This document shows positions 1 through 8,568 of a stretch of 64,000 bases of DNA, one piece after another. The notes under the pieces are model-generated. The model was not told where the DNA came from, did no database searches, and saw only the letters and a program-made list of their open reading frames with translations. The stretch is from contig NZ_JPOE01000002.1 of NCBI RefSeq assembly GCF_000733775.1, positions 930,001 through 994,000 of the forward strand, read 5' to 3'. The stretch's first letter is position 1. The number at the start of each line of letters is the position of its first letter. This stretch comes from Thiomonas sp. FB-Cd. GTDB lineage: Bacteria > Pseudomonadota > Gammaproteobacteria > Burkholderiales > Burkholderiaceae_C. A program made the position numbers and the translations under genes.

Positions 1-596
<596 letters not shown>

Positions 597-656
597 GCCC
601 GGAACCCCGCGCCACGGCTGCACTGGGGACGTCTCGCGCGCGGGGCGCAGCCGCTT

Positions 657-1019
657 TCATGCATGGCCCAACAGCCTCCAGATTTTCGGCAGGACAATGA
701 TGGCGCCAATGGCAAGCGCCCCGATCGACGCCAGCAAGACTGAAGCTGCAGCCACGTCCTTGGCATCGCGCGCCAGCGCGCGCCATTGGGGCGAAGCCAA
801 GTCCACGACAAACTCCAAAGCCGTGTTGAGGGCTTCTGCCATCATCACGAGCGTGATGGCGACAACCACTCCGATCCACTCGCCCGCGCTCAAACCCAAC
901 GCCGCACCGAGGCCCAGAACAAGCGCCGCCGCCACCAGGTGAATGCGCGCGTTCACCTGGCTTTGGAACAGAACCCTCAGACCCCTGAGGGCGCAAGCGA
1001 AGGATTGGAAACGGGACAT
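657..1019 (-). CDS. dgkA: diacylglycerol kinase (DgkA family)
   Basis: A 120-residue integral membrane protein, the normal size for prokaryotic DgkA. A short amphipathic N-terminus (MSRFQSFACALRGL) is followed by three hydrophobic segments at about residues 28-50, 52-75 and 95-115. The catalytic block MAEALNTALEFVVDL carries the glutamates that bind Mg-ATP and the base in this family. The enzyme phosphorylates diacylglycerol (or undecaprenol in some members) on the inner membrane and so recycles lipid by-products of envelope synthesis. The gene is convergent with the CoA-transferase gene, with about 60 bp between stop codons. No partner gene is apparent. Confidence 0.9.
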   Translation of the reverse strand: MSRFQSFACALRGLRVLFQSQVNARIHLVAAALVLGLGAALGLSAGEWIGVVVAITLVMMAEALNTALEFVVDLASPQWRALARDAKDVAAASVLLASIGALAIGAIIVLPKIWRLLGHA

Positions 1020-1384
1020 GGACTCTCAGCTCTGTAGGCGGCATGGGCGCATGTTTGCGCGCCAAGCGGGCAAACCGACGTTCATCACGCGATGCGCGAC
1101 CTTTGCCGACCATCGCGCTGCGCCGGGCACGGCATCTGGCGCAACAGCATAGCCCGAAGGCAAGCGCGGCCGCATCGCCGCACCTCATGTTCAAGTCGTT
1201 GCCAGTACAGTTGGGCTTTCGCGCGGATGATGACGGAGACTTGACCTTGAACATATGCTCGCGCATTCCCCTTCCTAGCCCGGCCCGACGCACAGCGTCG
1301 CTTAGGCGAAGCCGTCCGGGCAGGAGGGGGTCAAGCGGGCGGGTTTCGCTTGTTGTTCCGTCGATGGCTGGATAAAATACCAGC

Positions 1385-2674
1385 ATGCAACGGCGCAAAG
1401 TCACGCTCAAACTTTATCCCAATGCCGCGCAGATGGCGCAGCTGGATGCGTGGACGCGGCTGCACTGCGAGTTGTACAACGCGGCGCTCGAAGAGCGCAT
1501 CGACGCCTGGCGCAAGGCGGGCAAGTCGATCTCCTACTACGACCAGCAAAACGTCCTGCCGCAGATCAAGGCCGATCGACCCGAGCTCAACGAACTCGGC
1601 AGCCACGCCTTGCAGCAGACGCTGCGGCGGCTCGATCTCGCATTCCAGTCGTTCTTTCGCCGCGTCAAGGCGGGGCAGACGCCCGGCTTTCCGCGATTCA
1701 AATCCAGCATGCGGTTCTCCGGCTTCGCCTATCCCGATCCGGCGGGGTGGAAGCTCATGCAGCATGGCGGCAGCGGCGCAACCCTGCGCATCGGCAGTGG
1801 CGAGGCCGCCCTGTCCATCCGGGCGCGCGGACGGCACCGCTTCGGGCCGGATGCCAAGCCCAATGACATCACGCTGACGCGCCGCAACGGCCAGTGGTTC
1901 GTGTCGGTGACGCTGCGCGTGCCCGACGACGCCTGTGCGCGCGAGCGCACCGCTGACATGCGGCGTGGCGTGGATTTCGGGATCAACGACTGGGCCACAT
2001 TCGACGCGGGTCCGCCCATCGCGAACCCGCGCTGGGTGCGCGAGGAACTGCCCCGCCTTGCAGCGCTGCAGCGCCAGCGTGCACGCAAACGCAAAGGCTC
2101 CGTGCGATACAAGCGATTGAGCCGCGGCATCGCGGTGCTGCATGATCGCATCGGCAATCTGCGCCGGGACTTCGTGCACAAGGAAACGACCAAGATGGTG
2201 CAGCAATGCGCCGTTCTGGCGACGGAGCAACTGGCTCCGAAGACCATGAGCCGCAGCGCGAAGGGCACGGTGGATGCGCCGGGCCGTCGCGTGCGGCAGA
2301 AGGCCGGACTCAACCGCGAGATCCTCTCGGCGGGGTTCGGCATGGCGCATCAGATGCTGGCGTACAAAGCGGAAGAAGCTGGTACGCGACTGCATCTGAG
2401 CAACACGCGCCAACTCAAACCGTCGCAGCGCTGCTCGGCCTGTTGGGAACTCGTTCCCAAGACGCTCGCAGACCGCATGCATGTCTGCCCGCATTGCGGG
2501 CACATCATGCAGCGCGACCAAAACAGCGCGTTGGTGGTTCTCATCGACGCATTCAACACGCAGGACGCGCCTGGGACGGGCGTGGCGGCGAGACCCAAAC
2601 CTCTGCCCCGGCAACCGGGCAAGTCCAAGTCTGTGACCCGCGAAACCCCCACTACAGCGCCGTCAGGCGCTTAG
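1385..2674 (+). CDS. tnpB: TnpB RNA-guided nuclease / IS605-type OrfB transposase accessory
   Basis: A 429-residue complete TnpB. The N-terminus MQRRKVTLKLYPNAAQ is the typical start of the family. The split RuvC nuclease is intact: the first Asp in GVDFGINDWA, the Glu in LATEQLAPKTMSRS, and the last Asp in QRDQNSAL. A zinc ribbon (CSACW ... CPHCG) lies before the last motif. Proteins of this family are RNA-guided DNA endonucleases that use a guide RNA encoded at the element's right end and help the element persist after TnpA excision. The stop codon lies inside the right-end hairpin, so gene and putative guide RNA overlap. The C-terminal tail after the RuvC domain is rich in Pro, Arg and Lys. 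The start at 1385 gives the family N-terminus. Confidence 0.93.
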   Translation: MQRRKVTLKLYPNAAQMAQLDAWTRLHCELYNAALEERIDAWRKAGKSISYYDQQNVLPQIKADRPELNELGSHALQQTLRRLDLAFQSFFRRVKAGQTPGFPRFKSSMRFSGFAYPDPAGWKLMQHGGSGATLRIGSGEAALSIRARGRHRFGPDAKPNDITLTRRNGQWFVSVTLRVPDDACARERTADMRRGVDFGINDWATFDAGPPIANPRWVREELPRLAALQRQRARKRKGSVRYKRLSRGIAVLHDRIGNLRRDFVHKETTKMVQQCAVLATEQLAPKTMSRSAKGTVDAPGRRVRQKAGLNREILSAGFGMAHQMLAYKAEEAGTRLHLSNTRQLKPSQRCSACWELVPKTLADRMHVCPHCGHIMQRDQNSALVVLIDAFNTQDAPGTGVAARPKPLPRQPGKSKSVTRETPTTAPSGA

Positions 2675-2690
2675 TGGCGGGAGAGTTCAT
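2560..2690 (+). ncRNA. putative omega RNA (TnpB guide scaffold) at the right end
   Basis: In TnpB systems the guide RNA comes from the 3' part of tnpB and the element's right end, and the guide itself is the flanking DNA. Here the 3' end folds into a clear hairpin (2650-2674: CACTACAGCGCC, loop GTCA, GGCGCTTAGTG with one bulge) followed by GCGGGAGAGTTCAT. The guide would begin at about 2690 (GGAGCTCTATCG...), which is the start of the osmC remnant. The 5' limit is arbitrary. Confidence 0.45.
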
Positions 2691-3048
2691 GGAGCTCTAT
2701 CGCGATACGCCGGCGGCGGCGCTCGTGACCTTGAAGGCCGAGGGCAACCTCGCCGAAGGCATCAGCTGCAAGATCGAAACGGGCAAGGCGCTCGGCATCG
2801 AACTTCGAGGCGCCACGCTTCGCGCTGAAGGTGACCTGGATTTTCGCGGCACCCTCGGCGTATCGAAGGCTATACCCGTAGGCTTCCAGGACATTCGCCT
2901 CACGTTCGACCTCGACACCGATGCCTCGGAGGAACAATTGGAAACGCTGCTTCGACTGACCGAACGCTACTGCGTCGTCTATCAGACTCTTGTGCGCTCG
3001 CCGGCACTCAGGATCAGCCATCGAACCCTTTCCAGCAAAGCCCCATAG
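2689..3048 (+). pseudogene. OsmC-like protein, internally deleted (osmC/YhfA family remnant)
   Basis: The frame encodes 119 residues starting MELYRDTPAAALVTLKAEGN. It matches the OsmC/YhfA-like family at both ends, as I remember it: AEGISCKIETGKA near the N-terminus and RAEGDLDFRGTLGV ... LTERYCVVYQTL near the C-terminus. The middle block of about 40 residues that normally joins TGKAL to ALGI, and which holds the first redox cysteine, is absent, without a frame change. Only the C-terminal cysteine (ERYCVVYQ) is left, so peroxidase function is unlikely. The start codon is formed at the right edge of the TnpB element, so the native first residues may also be lost. It could still be translated as a small protein. 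The family detoxifies organic hydroperoxides in the cytoplasm. Confidence 0.7.
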
Positions 3049-3141
3049 CAGTCAAACCCCATCGATGGCTCGCACGGGCGTCCTGAGCATCAAAATGCCC
3101 GCGACCCCAAATCGCCTGTGCCATCGCACCCATAAGCCTTC

Positions 3142-3711
3142 ATGCATCCGTTTCTCGTAGCCACCGGCCTCGTCGCACTGGCCGAAATGGGCGACAAGAC
3201 GCAGCTTCTCTCGCTTGTTCTCGCCGCCCGCTACAGACGGCCTGTGCCGATCATTCTTGGCGTGCTCGTTGCGACCGCGCTTAACCATGGCATGGCGGCG
3301 GCCCTTGGGGACGTGCTGGCCCGGGTCCTGACACCATCAATCCTGAACTGGGCGGTGGTCCTGTCGTTCGTCGCCATGGGTCTGTGGATTCTGGTGCCGG
3401 ACAAGCTCAATCAGGATGAACTGCCGCAGCGAACCGCCTCGGGTGTTTTTGCCACAACGCTGCTGTCGTTCTTTGTGGCGGAAATGGGCGACAAGACCCA
3501 GATCGCGACGGTCGCCTTGGCTGCGCGATTTGCCGAATGGCTCCCGGTCGTTGCCGGCACAACCCTGGGCATGATGCTCGCCAACGTTCCTGCGATCATC
3601 TTCGGAGATCGCTTCGCACATCGACTCCCTGCCCGATGGATCCAAGCGACGGCAGCCGTTTTGTTCATTGTGCTGGGCGGGATCGCGCTGGGGCACGCTC
3701 TGCACGGTTAA
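3142..3711 (+). CDS. TMEM165/GDT1 family membrane protein (probable Mn2+/Ca2+ exporter)
   Basis: A 189-residue membrane protein with six predicted helices in two homologous halves. Each half carries the family signature E-x-G-D-K-T/S: AEMGDKTQLLSL at residues 14-25 and AEMGDKTQIATV near residue 114. The charged residues of these motifs form the cation site in UPF0016/GDT1 proteins, which export Mn2+ (or Ca2+) from the cytoplasm. Length and two-repeat layout are normal. I looked upstream for a manganese riboswitch and saw no recognisable one in the 90 bp available. It is convergent with the crotonase gene, and no operon partner is apparent. Confidence 0.88.
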   Translation: MHPFLVATGLVALAEMGDKTQLLSLVLAARYRRPVPIILGVLVATALNHGMAAALGDVLARVLTPSILNWAVVLSFVAMGLWILVPDKLNQDELPQRTASGVFATTLLSFFVAEMGDKTQIATVALAARFAEWLPVVAGTTLGMMLANVPAIIFGDRFAHRLPARWIQATAAVLFIVLGGIALGHALHG

Positions 3712-3843
3712 GTGGCGCTCGCGCTCAAGCCAGTGCCGCGCCGAGCGGTCGACGCAACGAGGCCGGCAGCCGATTCCTGAGCGGCGCCTGCCCAGACGCG
3801 GAGTTTGCACTTGTCGACGCAGACGCAATCGCGCATCGCACCA

Positions 3844-4617
3844 TCAAAGCCTCGAGCGTGCAAATGCATCCACGCGGCGCGCGGTATCGGGATCCGCGAA
3901 GCATGCCATGGCTGCCTGCCGCTCATACTCCAGCGCACAGATGAGCTGGGCACCGAGGCCCGTGGCCATGACGCGCTTGAGTTGCGTGGTGGCCCGCTGC
4001 GATCGCGCTGCGACCTCGGTGGCCCATTGGATGGCCGTGCTGAGCATTGCGTCGTGCGCCACAACCCGGTTGACCAGGCCCAGGCGCTGCAGCGCCTGGG
4101 CATCAAGCCGCTCGCCCAAGACGATCAGTTCCATTGCCTTCTGGTAACCCACAGCCTGGGGCAACAGATGCGTGACCCCACCGGTGACGAAATGCCCAAG
4201 CGCCATCTCGGGGAAAAACGCCACGAGGTTGTCGGCGGCCACCACCATGTCGCAGTTGAGCATCCATTCGAACCCGCCACCAACGGCATACCCGTGCATG
4301 GCGCCGATCACCAGCTTCGGTCCAAACATGATGTCGCGCGTGATCTGCTGGATGCGCTCGCAAGTCTCGGCTACGCAGGCGGCTGAGGCCGCTTGCATGC
4401 CGAACTCCTTGAGGTCGTCGCCAGCGCAAAACGCGCGCCCTGCTGCCGTCAGGACGATGGCGCGCGTGTCGGGGTCGGACTGGGCGTCCGTTAACGCCTG
4501 GTGCAGATGCGCCAGAAGGTCGGCGCCAATTGCATTGAGGCGTTGCGGACGGTCGAGCGTGACGATGCTCACCGGGCCCTCAGTGTGCAGCCGGGCGTAC
4601 TGGGTTGTGGGGGTCAT
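3844..4617 (-). CDS. enoyl-CoA hydratase/isomerase (crotonase family)
   Basis: A 257-residue crotonase-fold protein. The oxyanion-hole segments are AFCAGDDLKEF (about residues 62-72) and GYAVGGGFEWMLNCD (about 108-122); the latter carries one acidic residue in the usual catalytic position. The second acidic position falls in FFPEMALG. This supports hydration or isomerisation of an acyl-CoA thioester in the cytoplasm, substrate unknown. It is the last gene of a three-gene operon: its ATG overlaps the TGA of the upstream acyl-CoA ligase gene (ATGA at 4614-4617), a translational coupling repeated one gene earlier. The operon context points to activation and beta-oxidation-like breakdown of a carboxylic acid. 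Confidence 0.87.
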   Translation of the reverse strand: MTPTTQYARLHTEGPVSIVTLDRPQRLNAIGADLLAHLHQALTDAQSDPDTRAIVLTAAGRAFCAGDDLKEFGMQAASAACVAETCERIQQITRDIMFGPKLVIGAMHGYAVGGGFEWMLNCDMVVAADNLVAFFPEMALGHFVTGGVTHLLPQAVGYQKAMELIVLGERLDAQALQRLGLVNRVVAHDAMLSTAIQWATEVAARSQRATTQLKRVMATGLGAQLICALEYERQAAMACFADPDTARRVDAFARSRL

Positions 4618-6215
4618 TGCCTCTCCTGATGCTTGATTGGTGGATGCGTGTGCCGCTGCGCGACATCGGCCTCGCGGTCCCAGGCACCGCTTGTGCCCAG
4701 CTCACGCAGACGGAACTTCTCCACCTTGTCGGTTGGCGTCATGGGCAGCGCATCCATGAAGCGCAGGTAGCGAGGCACCATGAACCGTGGCATGCGCTGC
4801 ATGCACCAGTGGGTGAGCGCCTGCGGCGTGAGCGTGCTGCCCGGGCGCAGGACCACACAGGCCAGCACATCCTCCTCGGTCAGATCACTGGGCACACCCA
4901 CCACAGCGCAGGCAAGAACTTCGGGGTGCATCTCCAGGCCGATCTCCACTTCCATCGCGGCGATATTCTCACCGCGGCGACGCACGATGTCCTTGCGCCG
5001 GCCGACGAAATAGAACCAGCCGTCGGCATCGCGCGTGAGCAGGTCCCCGGTGTGAAGCCACTGGTCGCGAAAGGTGCAAAGCGTTGCCTCGGGCATGCCC
5101 CAATACCCGTCCATCAGCACCGAAGGCTCCTCGGAGCGCACCAACAATTCGCCTGGGGTCCCCGGAGGCACCTCGAAACCGTCCTCATCCACCAGCCGTA
5201 CCTGCCATGGCCCCAGCGGCTTGCCACAACTGCCCGTACGTCGCGGTTCGTGCTGGGGCGTATAGAGGATGGCACCCACCTCGGTCGCACCGTACAGTTC
5301 GACCAGCCGGCAGCCAAAGCGCGCCTCGAACGCGGGCGCCCATTCCGGCAGGGGCACACCCCAACCCAGCCGCGCGGCGTGCTCGCGGTCTCGCGGCGAG
5401 GCCGGCTGTTTCCACAGCATGGTCAGCGTGGCGCCCATGAAGTCGAACACAGTGCCCTTCAGCGCCCGCATCTCATCCCAGTAGCGCGACACACTGAAGC
5501 GCTCGCCGATGGCTGCCACGGCGCGCAGCAGCAGCGCCGGCGCCAGGGTCATCACGGTTGCATCCAGGTGGAACATCGGATAGGGGCAGTACAGCACATC
5601 CTCGCTGCGCAGGCCAAGACCCTCGATCACGCCTTGGGCCTGGCGCAGGACGAAACGGTGCGAGATCTTCACCGCTTTCGAACTGCCGGTTGTGCCCGAC
5701 GTGTAAAGCAAAAGCGCCAAATCGGAAAACCGGGGCGCCGCGCATGGCGCAGGCTCGGTGCCGGCCACGATCAGCGATTCCCAGGCCAGCGCCGGCCTCA
5801 CCCTTTCGGCGCCTCCCACCACGACCACCCGTCTGATCGTGTTCAGCTGCGCGCGCACGGCTTCAAACTGTGGCCATAGCATGTCGTGCACCACGAGCAG
5901 CTCGCTTTGCACGAGATTGAGTGCCTGGGCCAGAACCGCACCCTTGAACTCGGTGTTGACGGGTGCGGCCACCGCACCCAGCCGGGCAAGCCCGAACCAG
6001 CACAGCGCCAGTTCGACGCAATTGGGCAGCAGCAGGCTTACATTGGCCCCAGCACGCACACCCTGGGCGTACAGACCCGCGGCGAGTGCTTCGGACTGGC
6101 GCTGCACCTCCCCGAACGTCCATTCGCCATGCATAAAGCGAATGAAGGGTTTCGCCGGGGCCTCGGCTGCGGCCTGCCGCAGTTCGTCGGTCAGGGTCTG
6201 GGTGAAGCTGCTCAT
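4614..6215 (-). CDS. AMP-forming acyl-CoA synthetase (acyl-CoA ligase)
   Basis: A 533-residue adenylate-forming enzyme starting MSSFTQTLTDE. The P-loop-like motif is LLLYTSGTTGSSKAVK, the A5 block is LVELYGATEVG, the A7/A8 region includes WLHTGDLLTRD and YFVGRRKDIVRRRGENIA, and the C-terminal catalytic lysine region is PTDKVEKFRLRE. It would activate a carboxylate with ATP and CoA. Substrate is unknown; medium-chain, branched or aromatic acids are all possible. The ATG at 6215 is chosen because it overlaps the stop of the upstream SDR gene (ATGA). A longer open frame to 6503 only covers the SDR gene in another frame. It is the middle gene of the SDR-ligase-crotonase operon. Confidence 0.9.
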   Translation of the reverse strand: MSSFTQTLTDELRQAAAEAPAKPFIRFMHGEWTFGEVQRQSEALAAGLYAQGVRAGANVSLLLPNCVELALCWFGLARLGAVAAPVNTEFKGAVLAQALNLVQSELLVVHDMLWPQFEAVRAQLNTIRRVVVVGGAERVRPALAWESLIVAGTEPAPCAAPRFSDLALLLYTSGTTGSSKAVKISHRFVLRQAQGVIEGLGLRSEDVLYCPYPMFHLDATVMTLAPALLLRAVAAIGERFSVSRYWDEMRALKGTVFDFMGATLTMLWKQPASPRDREHAARLGWGVPLPEWAPAFEARFGCRLVELYGATEVGAILYTPQHEPRRTGSCGKPLGPWQVRLVDEDGFEVPPGTPGELLVRSEEPSVLMDGYWGMPEATLCTFRDQWLHTGDLLTRDADGWFYFVGRRKDIVRRRGENIAAMEVEIGLEMHPEVLACAVVGVPSDLTEEDVLACVVLRPGSTLTPQALTHWCMQRMPRFMVPRYLRFMDALPMTPTDKVEKFRLRELGTSGAWDREADVAQRHTHPPIKHQERQ

Positions 6216-7042
6216 GCGTCCCCCGTGAACGGGATTGTCTGGCCATGCGGCGCGACCGGCCAGTGCTCGCGCCGATTGGGCACGGCGCCGTCGATGCGCA
6301 AGACCGAGCCCGAGATGAAGGCTGCTGCCGGTGACAGCAGGAAGATGATCCCCGCAGCCACTTCGGCCTCGGTGCCAAGGCGCCCGGCGGGCACCAGCTC
6401 GGCGAATCGTTCGATCACGGGGCGGTATGCATCGGGGTAGCTCTCCAGGCCCGATGATGCGATCCACCCGGGCGCCACCGCGTTGACCCGCACCGGGGCC
6501 CATTCATACGCGAGCGTCTCGGAGAGATTGAGCATGCCCGCACGCGCAGCACCCGAATGCGCCATGCCGGGCATGCCACCCCACATATCCGCCAGCATGT
6601 TGACAATGGCGCCGCCGCCCCGCGCCTTCATCGATTGCAGGTAAACCTCGCGCGCGAACAGGAAGCCACCGAGAAGATTGTTGCGCACTACCGCATCGAA
6701 ACCGTTGGCCGAGATGCACTCGGCAGGACTGAAGAACTGGCCACCGGCGTTGTTCACCAATCCGTCGATCGCGCCCATCTCGGCCACGGCGTCGGACACC
6801 ACGGCCTTGACGCGTGCCTCATCGCGAATGTCACAGGCATGCCAGCGGACCTCGGTCCCATGCGCGGCAACGCGTTGCCTTGCGCTGGCGAGCTTGTCCG
6901 CCGATTGTCCGACAAGAACAAGGTTGGCACCCAGCCACGCCAACTCCTCCGCGGTGCGAAGGCCAATGCCTGAGCCGCCGCCGGTGACGATGAAAACCTT
7001 GCCCGCAAAAAGGCCCGGGCGGAATTGGGACAGGCTCGACAT
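6212..7042 (-). CDS. short-chain dehydrogenase/reductase with atypical active site
   Basis: A 276-residue SDR. The NAD(P)-binding motif TGGGSGIG is followed by CDIRD and NNAGG. In place of the canonical Y-x-x-x-K the active-site stretch reads GMPGMAHSGAARAG, so Tyr and Lys are both absent. This pattern is known in 2,4-dienoyl-CoA reductase-like and citronellol-pathway-like SDRs, so the protein may act on an unsaturated acyl-CoA rather than an alcohol. The start at 7042 is preceded by GGAG with 5-nt spacing; an upstream in-frame start at 7060 lacks a site. It is first in the operon and divergent from a TetR regulator gene, which probably controls it. Confidence 0.86.
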   Translation of the reverse strand: MSSLSQFRPGLFAGKVFIVTGGGSGIGLRTAEELAWLGANLVLVGQSADKLASARQRVAAHGTEVRWHACDIRDEARVKAVVSDAVAEMGAIDGLVNNAGGQFFSPAECISANGFDAVVRNNLLGGFLFAREVYLQSMKARGGGAIVNMLADMWGGMPGMAHSGAARAGMLNLSETLAYEWAPVRVNAVAPGWIASSGLESYPDAYRPVIERFAELVPAGRLGTEAEVAAGIIFLLSPAAAFISGSVLRIDGAVPNRREHWPVAPHGQTIPFTGDA

Positions 7043-7065
7043 ACATTCTCCCAAAAACAAATATG

Positions 7066-7094
7066 ATTATGACCTCATGTTTTGTTTTCGGCAA
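7066..7094 (-). promoter_or_regulatory. sigma70-type promoter for the SDR/acyl-CoA operon
   Basis: Reading on the minus strand, TTGCCG (7094-7089) and CATAAT (7071-7066) are separated by exactly 17 bp, just upstream of the SDR start at 7042. The promoter lies in the short gap shared with the divergent TetR gene, where a TetR operator is expected. No clear palindrome was picked out. Confidence 0.5.
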
Positions 7095-7123
7095 CCATCA
7101 AGTGGAGCATCCTCAGGCCATTC

Positions 7124-7846
7124 ATGATCTCCGCATCCCCCCACACCCCTGCATCCTGCGCCGCGCGCCAGGACGAAGCCGGCGATCTGTCGTTCCGCAC
7201 GCACCTGCAGGCTCGGTCGGCCATACCCGGGCTGCGCAAGGGGCTGCGCACCGGTCTGCGCATTCGCGTTGCGGCCTGCCAACTGCTGGAGAGCACCGGG
7301 CCCGACAGGCTGAAAATTCACGATCTGTGCGAGCGCGTCGGGGTGTCCCAGGGCACCCTGTACCTGTACTTCGCCGACCGCGATGACCTTCTGGCCACCC
7401 TTTTGCAGGAGTTCGTCGCATTCCTGCACAAGGGAATGGCTGCGTCCACGCGCCAAAGCCCGTCCCCTGAAAACTCCGTGCGATTGGCCACGCTGAGCTA
7501 CTGTCGCTACTTTGAAGCGAACAGGGGTCTGATGCGGTGCTTGCTCCACCATTACGAGACTTTTGCGAAGGCGCGCGCGGTGGTGGACGCCTGGAACGGG
7601 GTCTGGATCGAGACCATCGTGCGTTCCGTGCGACGCTGGCAGCGCCGCACCGGCCGCGCCGCAACATCCCCGCGAGATCTGCGACGCCGCGCCTACGCGC
7701 TCGGCGGCATGGTCGACCAATACCTCAACGCAATTTACCTTTACCAGGATCCGAATCTCGCCCCGGTGGCAGGCGACATTGACGCGGTGGCCGATACCTT
7801 GACGTTCATCTGGCTGCGCGCATTCGATTTGGTGCCCGATCGGTAA
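7124..7846 (+). CDS. TetR/AcrR family transcriptional regulator
   Basis: About 240 residues when started at MISASPHTPAS. The N-terminal DNA-binding domain is visible at about residues 45-95: IRVAACQLLESTG, then DLCERVGVSQGTLYLYFADRDDLLATLL, which is the TetR helix-turn-helix with the usual LYxxFxxxDxLL end. The remaining helical domain is the ligand/dimer part. The gene is divergent from the SDR-acyl-CoA ligase-crotonase operon, so it likely represses that operon and responds to an acyl-CoA or related ligand. An upstream ATG at 7082 in the same frame would lengthen the tail; neither start has a strong ribosome site. A 40-residue extension before the HTH is unusual but seen in some members. 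Confidence 0.87.
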   Translation: MISASPHTPASCAARQDEAGDLSFRTHLQARSAIPGLRKGLRTGLRIRVAACQLLESTGPDRLKIHDLCERVGVSQGTLYLYFADRDDLLATLLQEFVAFLHKGMAASTRQSPSPENSVRLATLSYCRYFEANRGLMRCLLHHYETFAKARAVVDAWNGVWIETIVRSVRRWQRRTGRAATSPRDLRRRAYALGGMVDQYLNAIYLYQDPNLAPVAGDIDAVADTLTFIWLRAFDLVPDR

Positions 7847-8038
7847 CGCAATCGGTCGGAGCTTGGCTGGCGTGGCCCCGCCAGCGTGCCGCCTTGACGC
7901 GCATGCCCAGATGCTTGACCGCATGTACGTGACGCGCAAGCGCCCGTCGCCCGCGCCTGAGACTGCTCGCTGCGCCTGCCGGTCGGCGTTGCCACCTCCG
8001 CTACTATCGGCGCTTTGCTCGAACACTCTCGCCTCCGC

Positions 8039-8452
8039 ATGTCTGCCTTCTCACGCTTGCGCCGTTGGGCCGGTTGCCGCGCCAGTCTGATCTGGCTGCT
8101 GCTGGCCTACGCCTGCACGCCGTGGGCGCAGGCGCTGCAGCCGCTTGCGCAATCGATTGAGATCCCCTATTGCGCAGCGGGACTCGCACAGTCTCAATCC
8201 GCCAGCCATGTACCGACGTCGGGCACACCGGCCACGCATGGCCAGGCGCACGCATGGCTGATCTTTGCCCTCGACGGCGGCTGCGCAGTGCAGTCACTGC
8301 AAGCGGCATTCGGGCGCAATCCACAGCTGCAACCTGCCGTGCCGCGGCGCCAGGCGCCCCTCCTGGCCGCATCGCCTTCACCGCGATCCGGAAACCTCGG
8401 ATCCGTGCGCCCTCGCCCGCGCGCTCCGCCGACCCTTCTCCAAGCAGTCTGA
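8039..8452 (+). CDS. hypothetical secreted protein preceding the copper set
   Basis: A 137-residue frame starting MSAFSRLRRWAG, with an N-terminal hydrophobic stretch (SLIWLLLAYACTPWAQA) that looks like a signal peptide. The rest is low in predicted structure, with scattered Cys and His residues (IPYCAAG, PATHGQAHA, DGGCAVQ) and a proline-rich tail. Its size and place before an outer-membrane protein and a PCuAC chaperone recall small DUF2946-like periplasmic proteins, but I cannot claim that family from the sequence. It is probably translated, since the frame is open and the next genes follow on the same strand. Confidence 0.5.
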   Translation: MSAFSRLRRWAGCRASLIWLLLAYACTPWAQALQPLAQSIEIPYCAAGLAQSQSASHVPTSGTPATHGQAHAWLIFALDGGCAVQSLQAAFGRNPQLQPAVPRRQAPLLAASPSPRSGNLGSVRPRPRAPPTLLQAV

Positions 8453-8568
8453 CCGTTGATTGGCACGGCCGCTCCAGCAGCCGCTGCCCGCCTTCATCGT
8501 TCAAGCCCCGGTATCCGCATCGCCACCTCTTGAGGCGATGGCGGCGGGGCCGCTTGGGAGTCTTCAAG

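Larger units (their letters stand above)
1253..2690 (+). mobile_element. stand-alone tnpB element (IS200/IS605 superfamily, no tnpA)
   Basis: The element consists of tnpB plus short non-coding ends. The right end is placed at the hairpin-plus-tail CACTACAGCGCC-GTCA-GGCGCTTAGTG followed by GCGGGAGAGTTCAT, ending near 2690. The left end is placed just after TTGAAC (1247-1252). TGAAC there is the reverse complement of the GTTCA that closes the right end, the same left/right relation that holds for the second TnpB element in this window. There is no TnpA (Y1 transposase) gene, so transposition would need TnpA from elsewhere. The left boundary is inferred; the interior is sure. Confidence 0.65.

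Noticed and set aside
1241..1334. short element bounded by TTGAC and GTCAA with CCGTCC...GGAGG-like core, as a second, decayed TnpB end
   Set aside because: Only the right side resembles the second element type; the left side does not, and the stretch is better explained as the left end of the first TnpB element.
3049..3141. possible manganese riboswitch before the GDT1-type gene
   Set aside because: The conserved yybP-ykoY sequence elements could not be found and the space is short.
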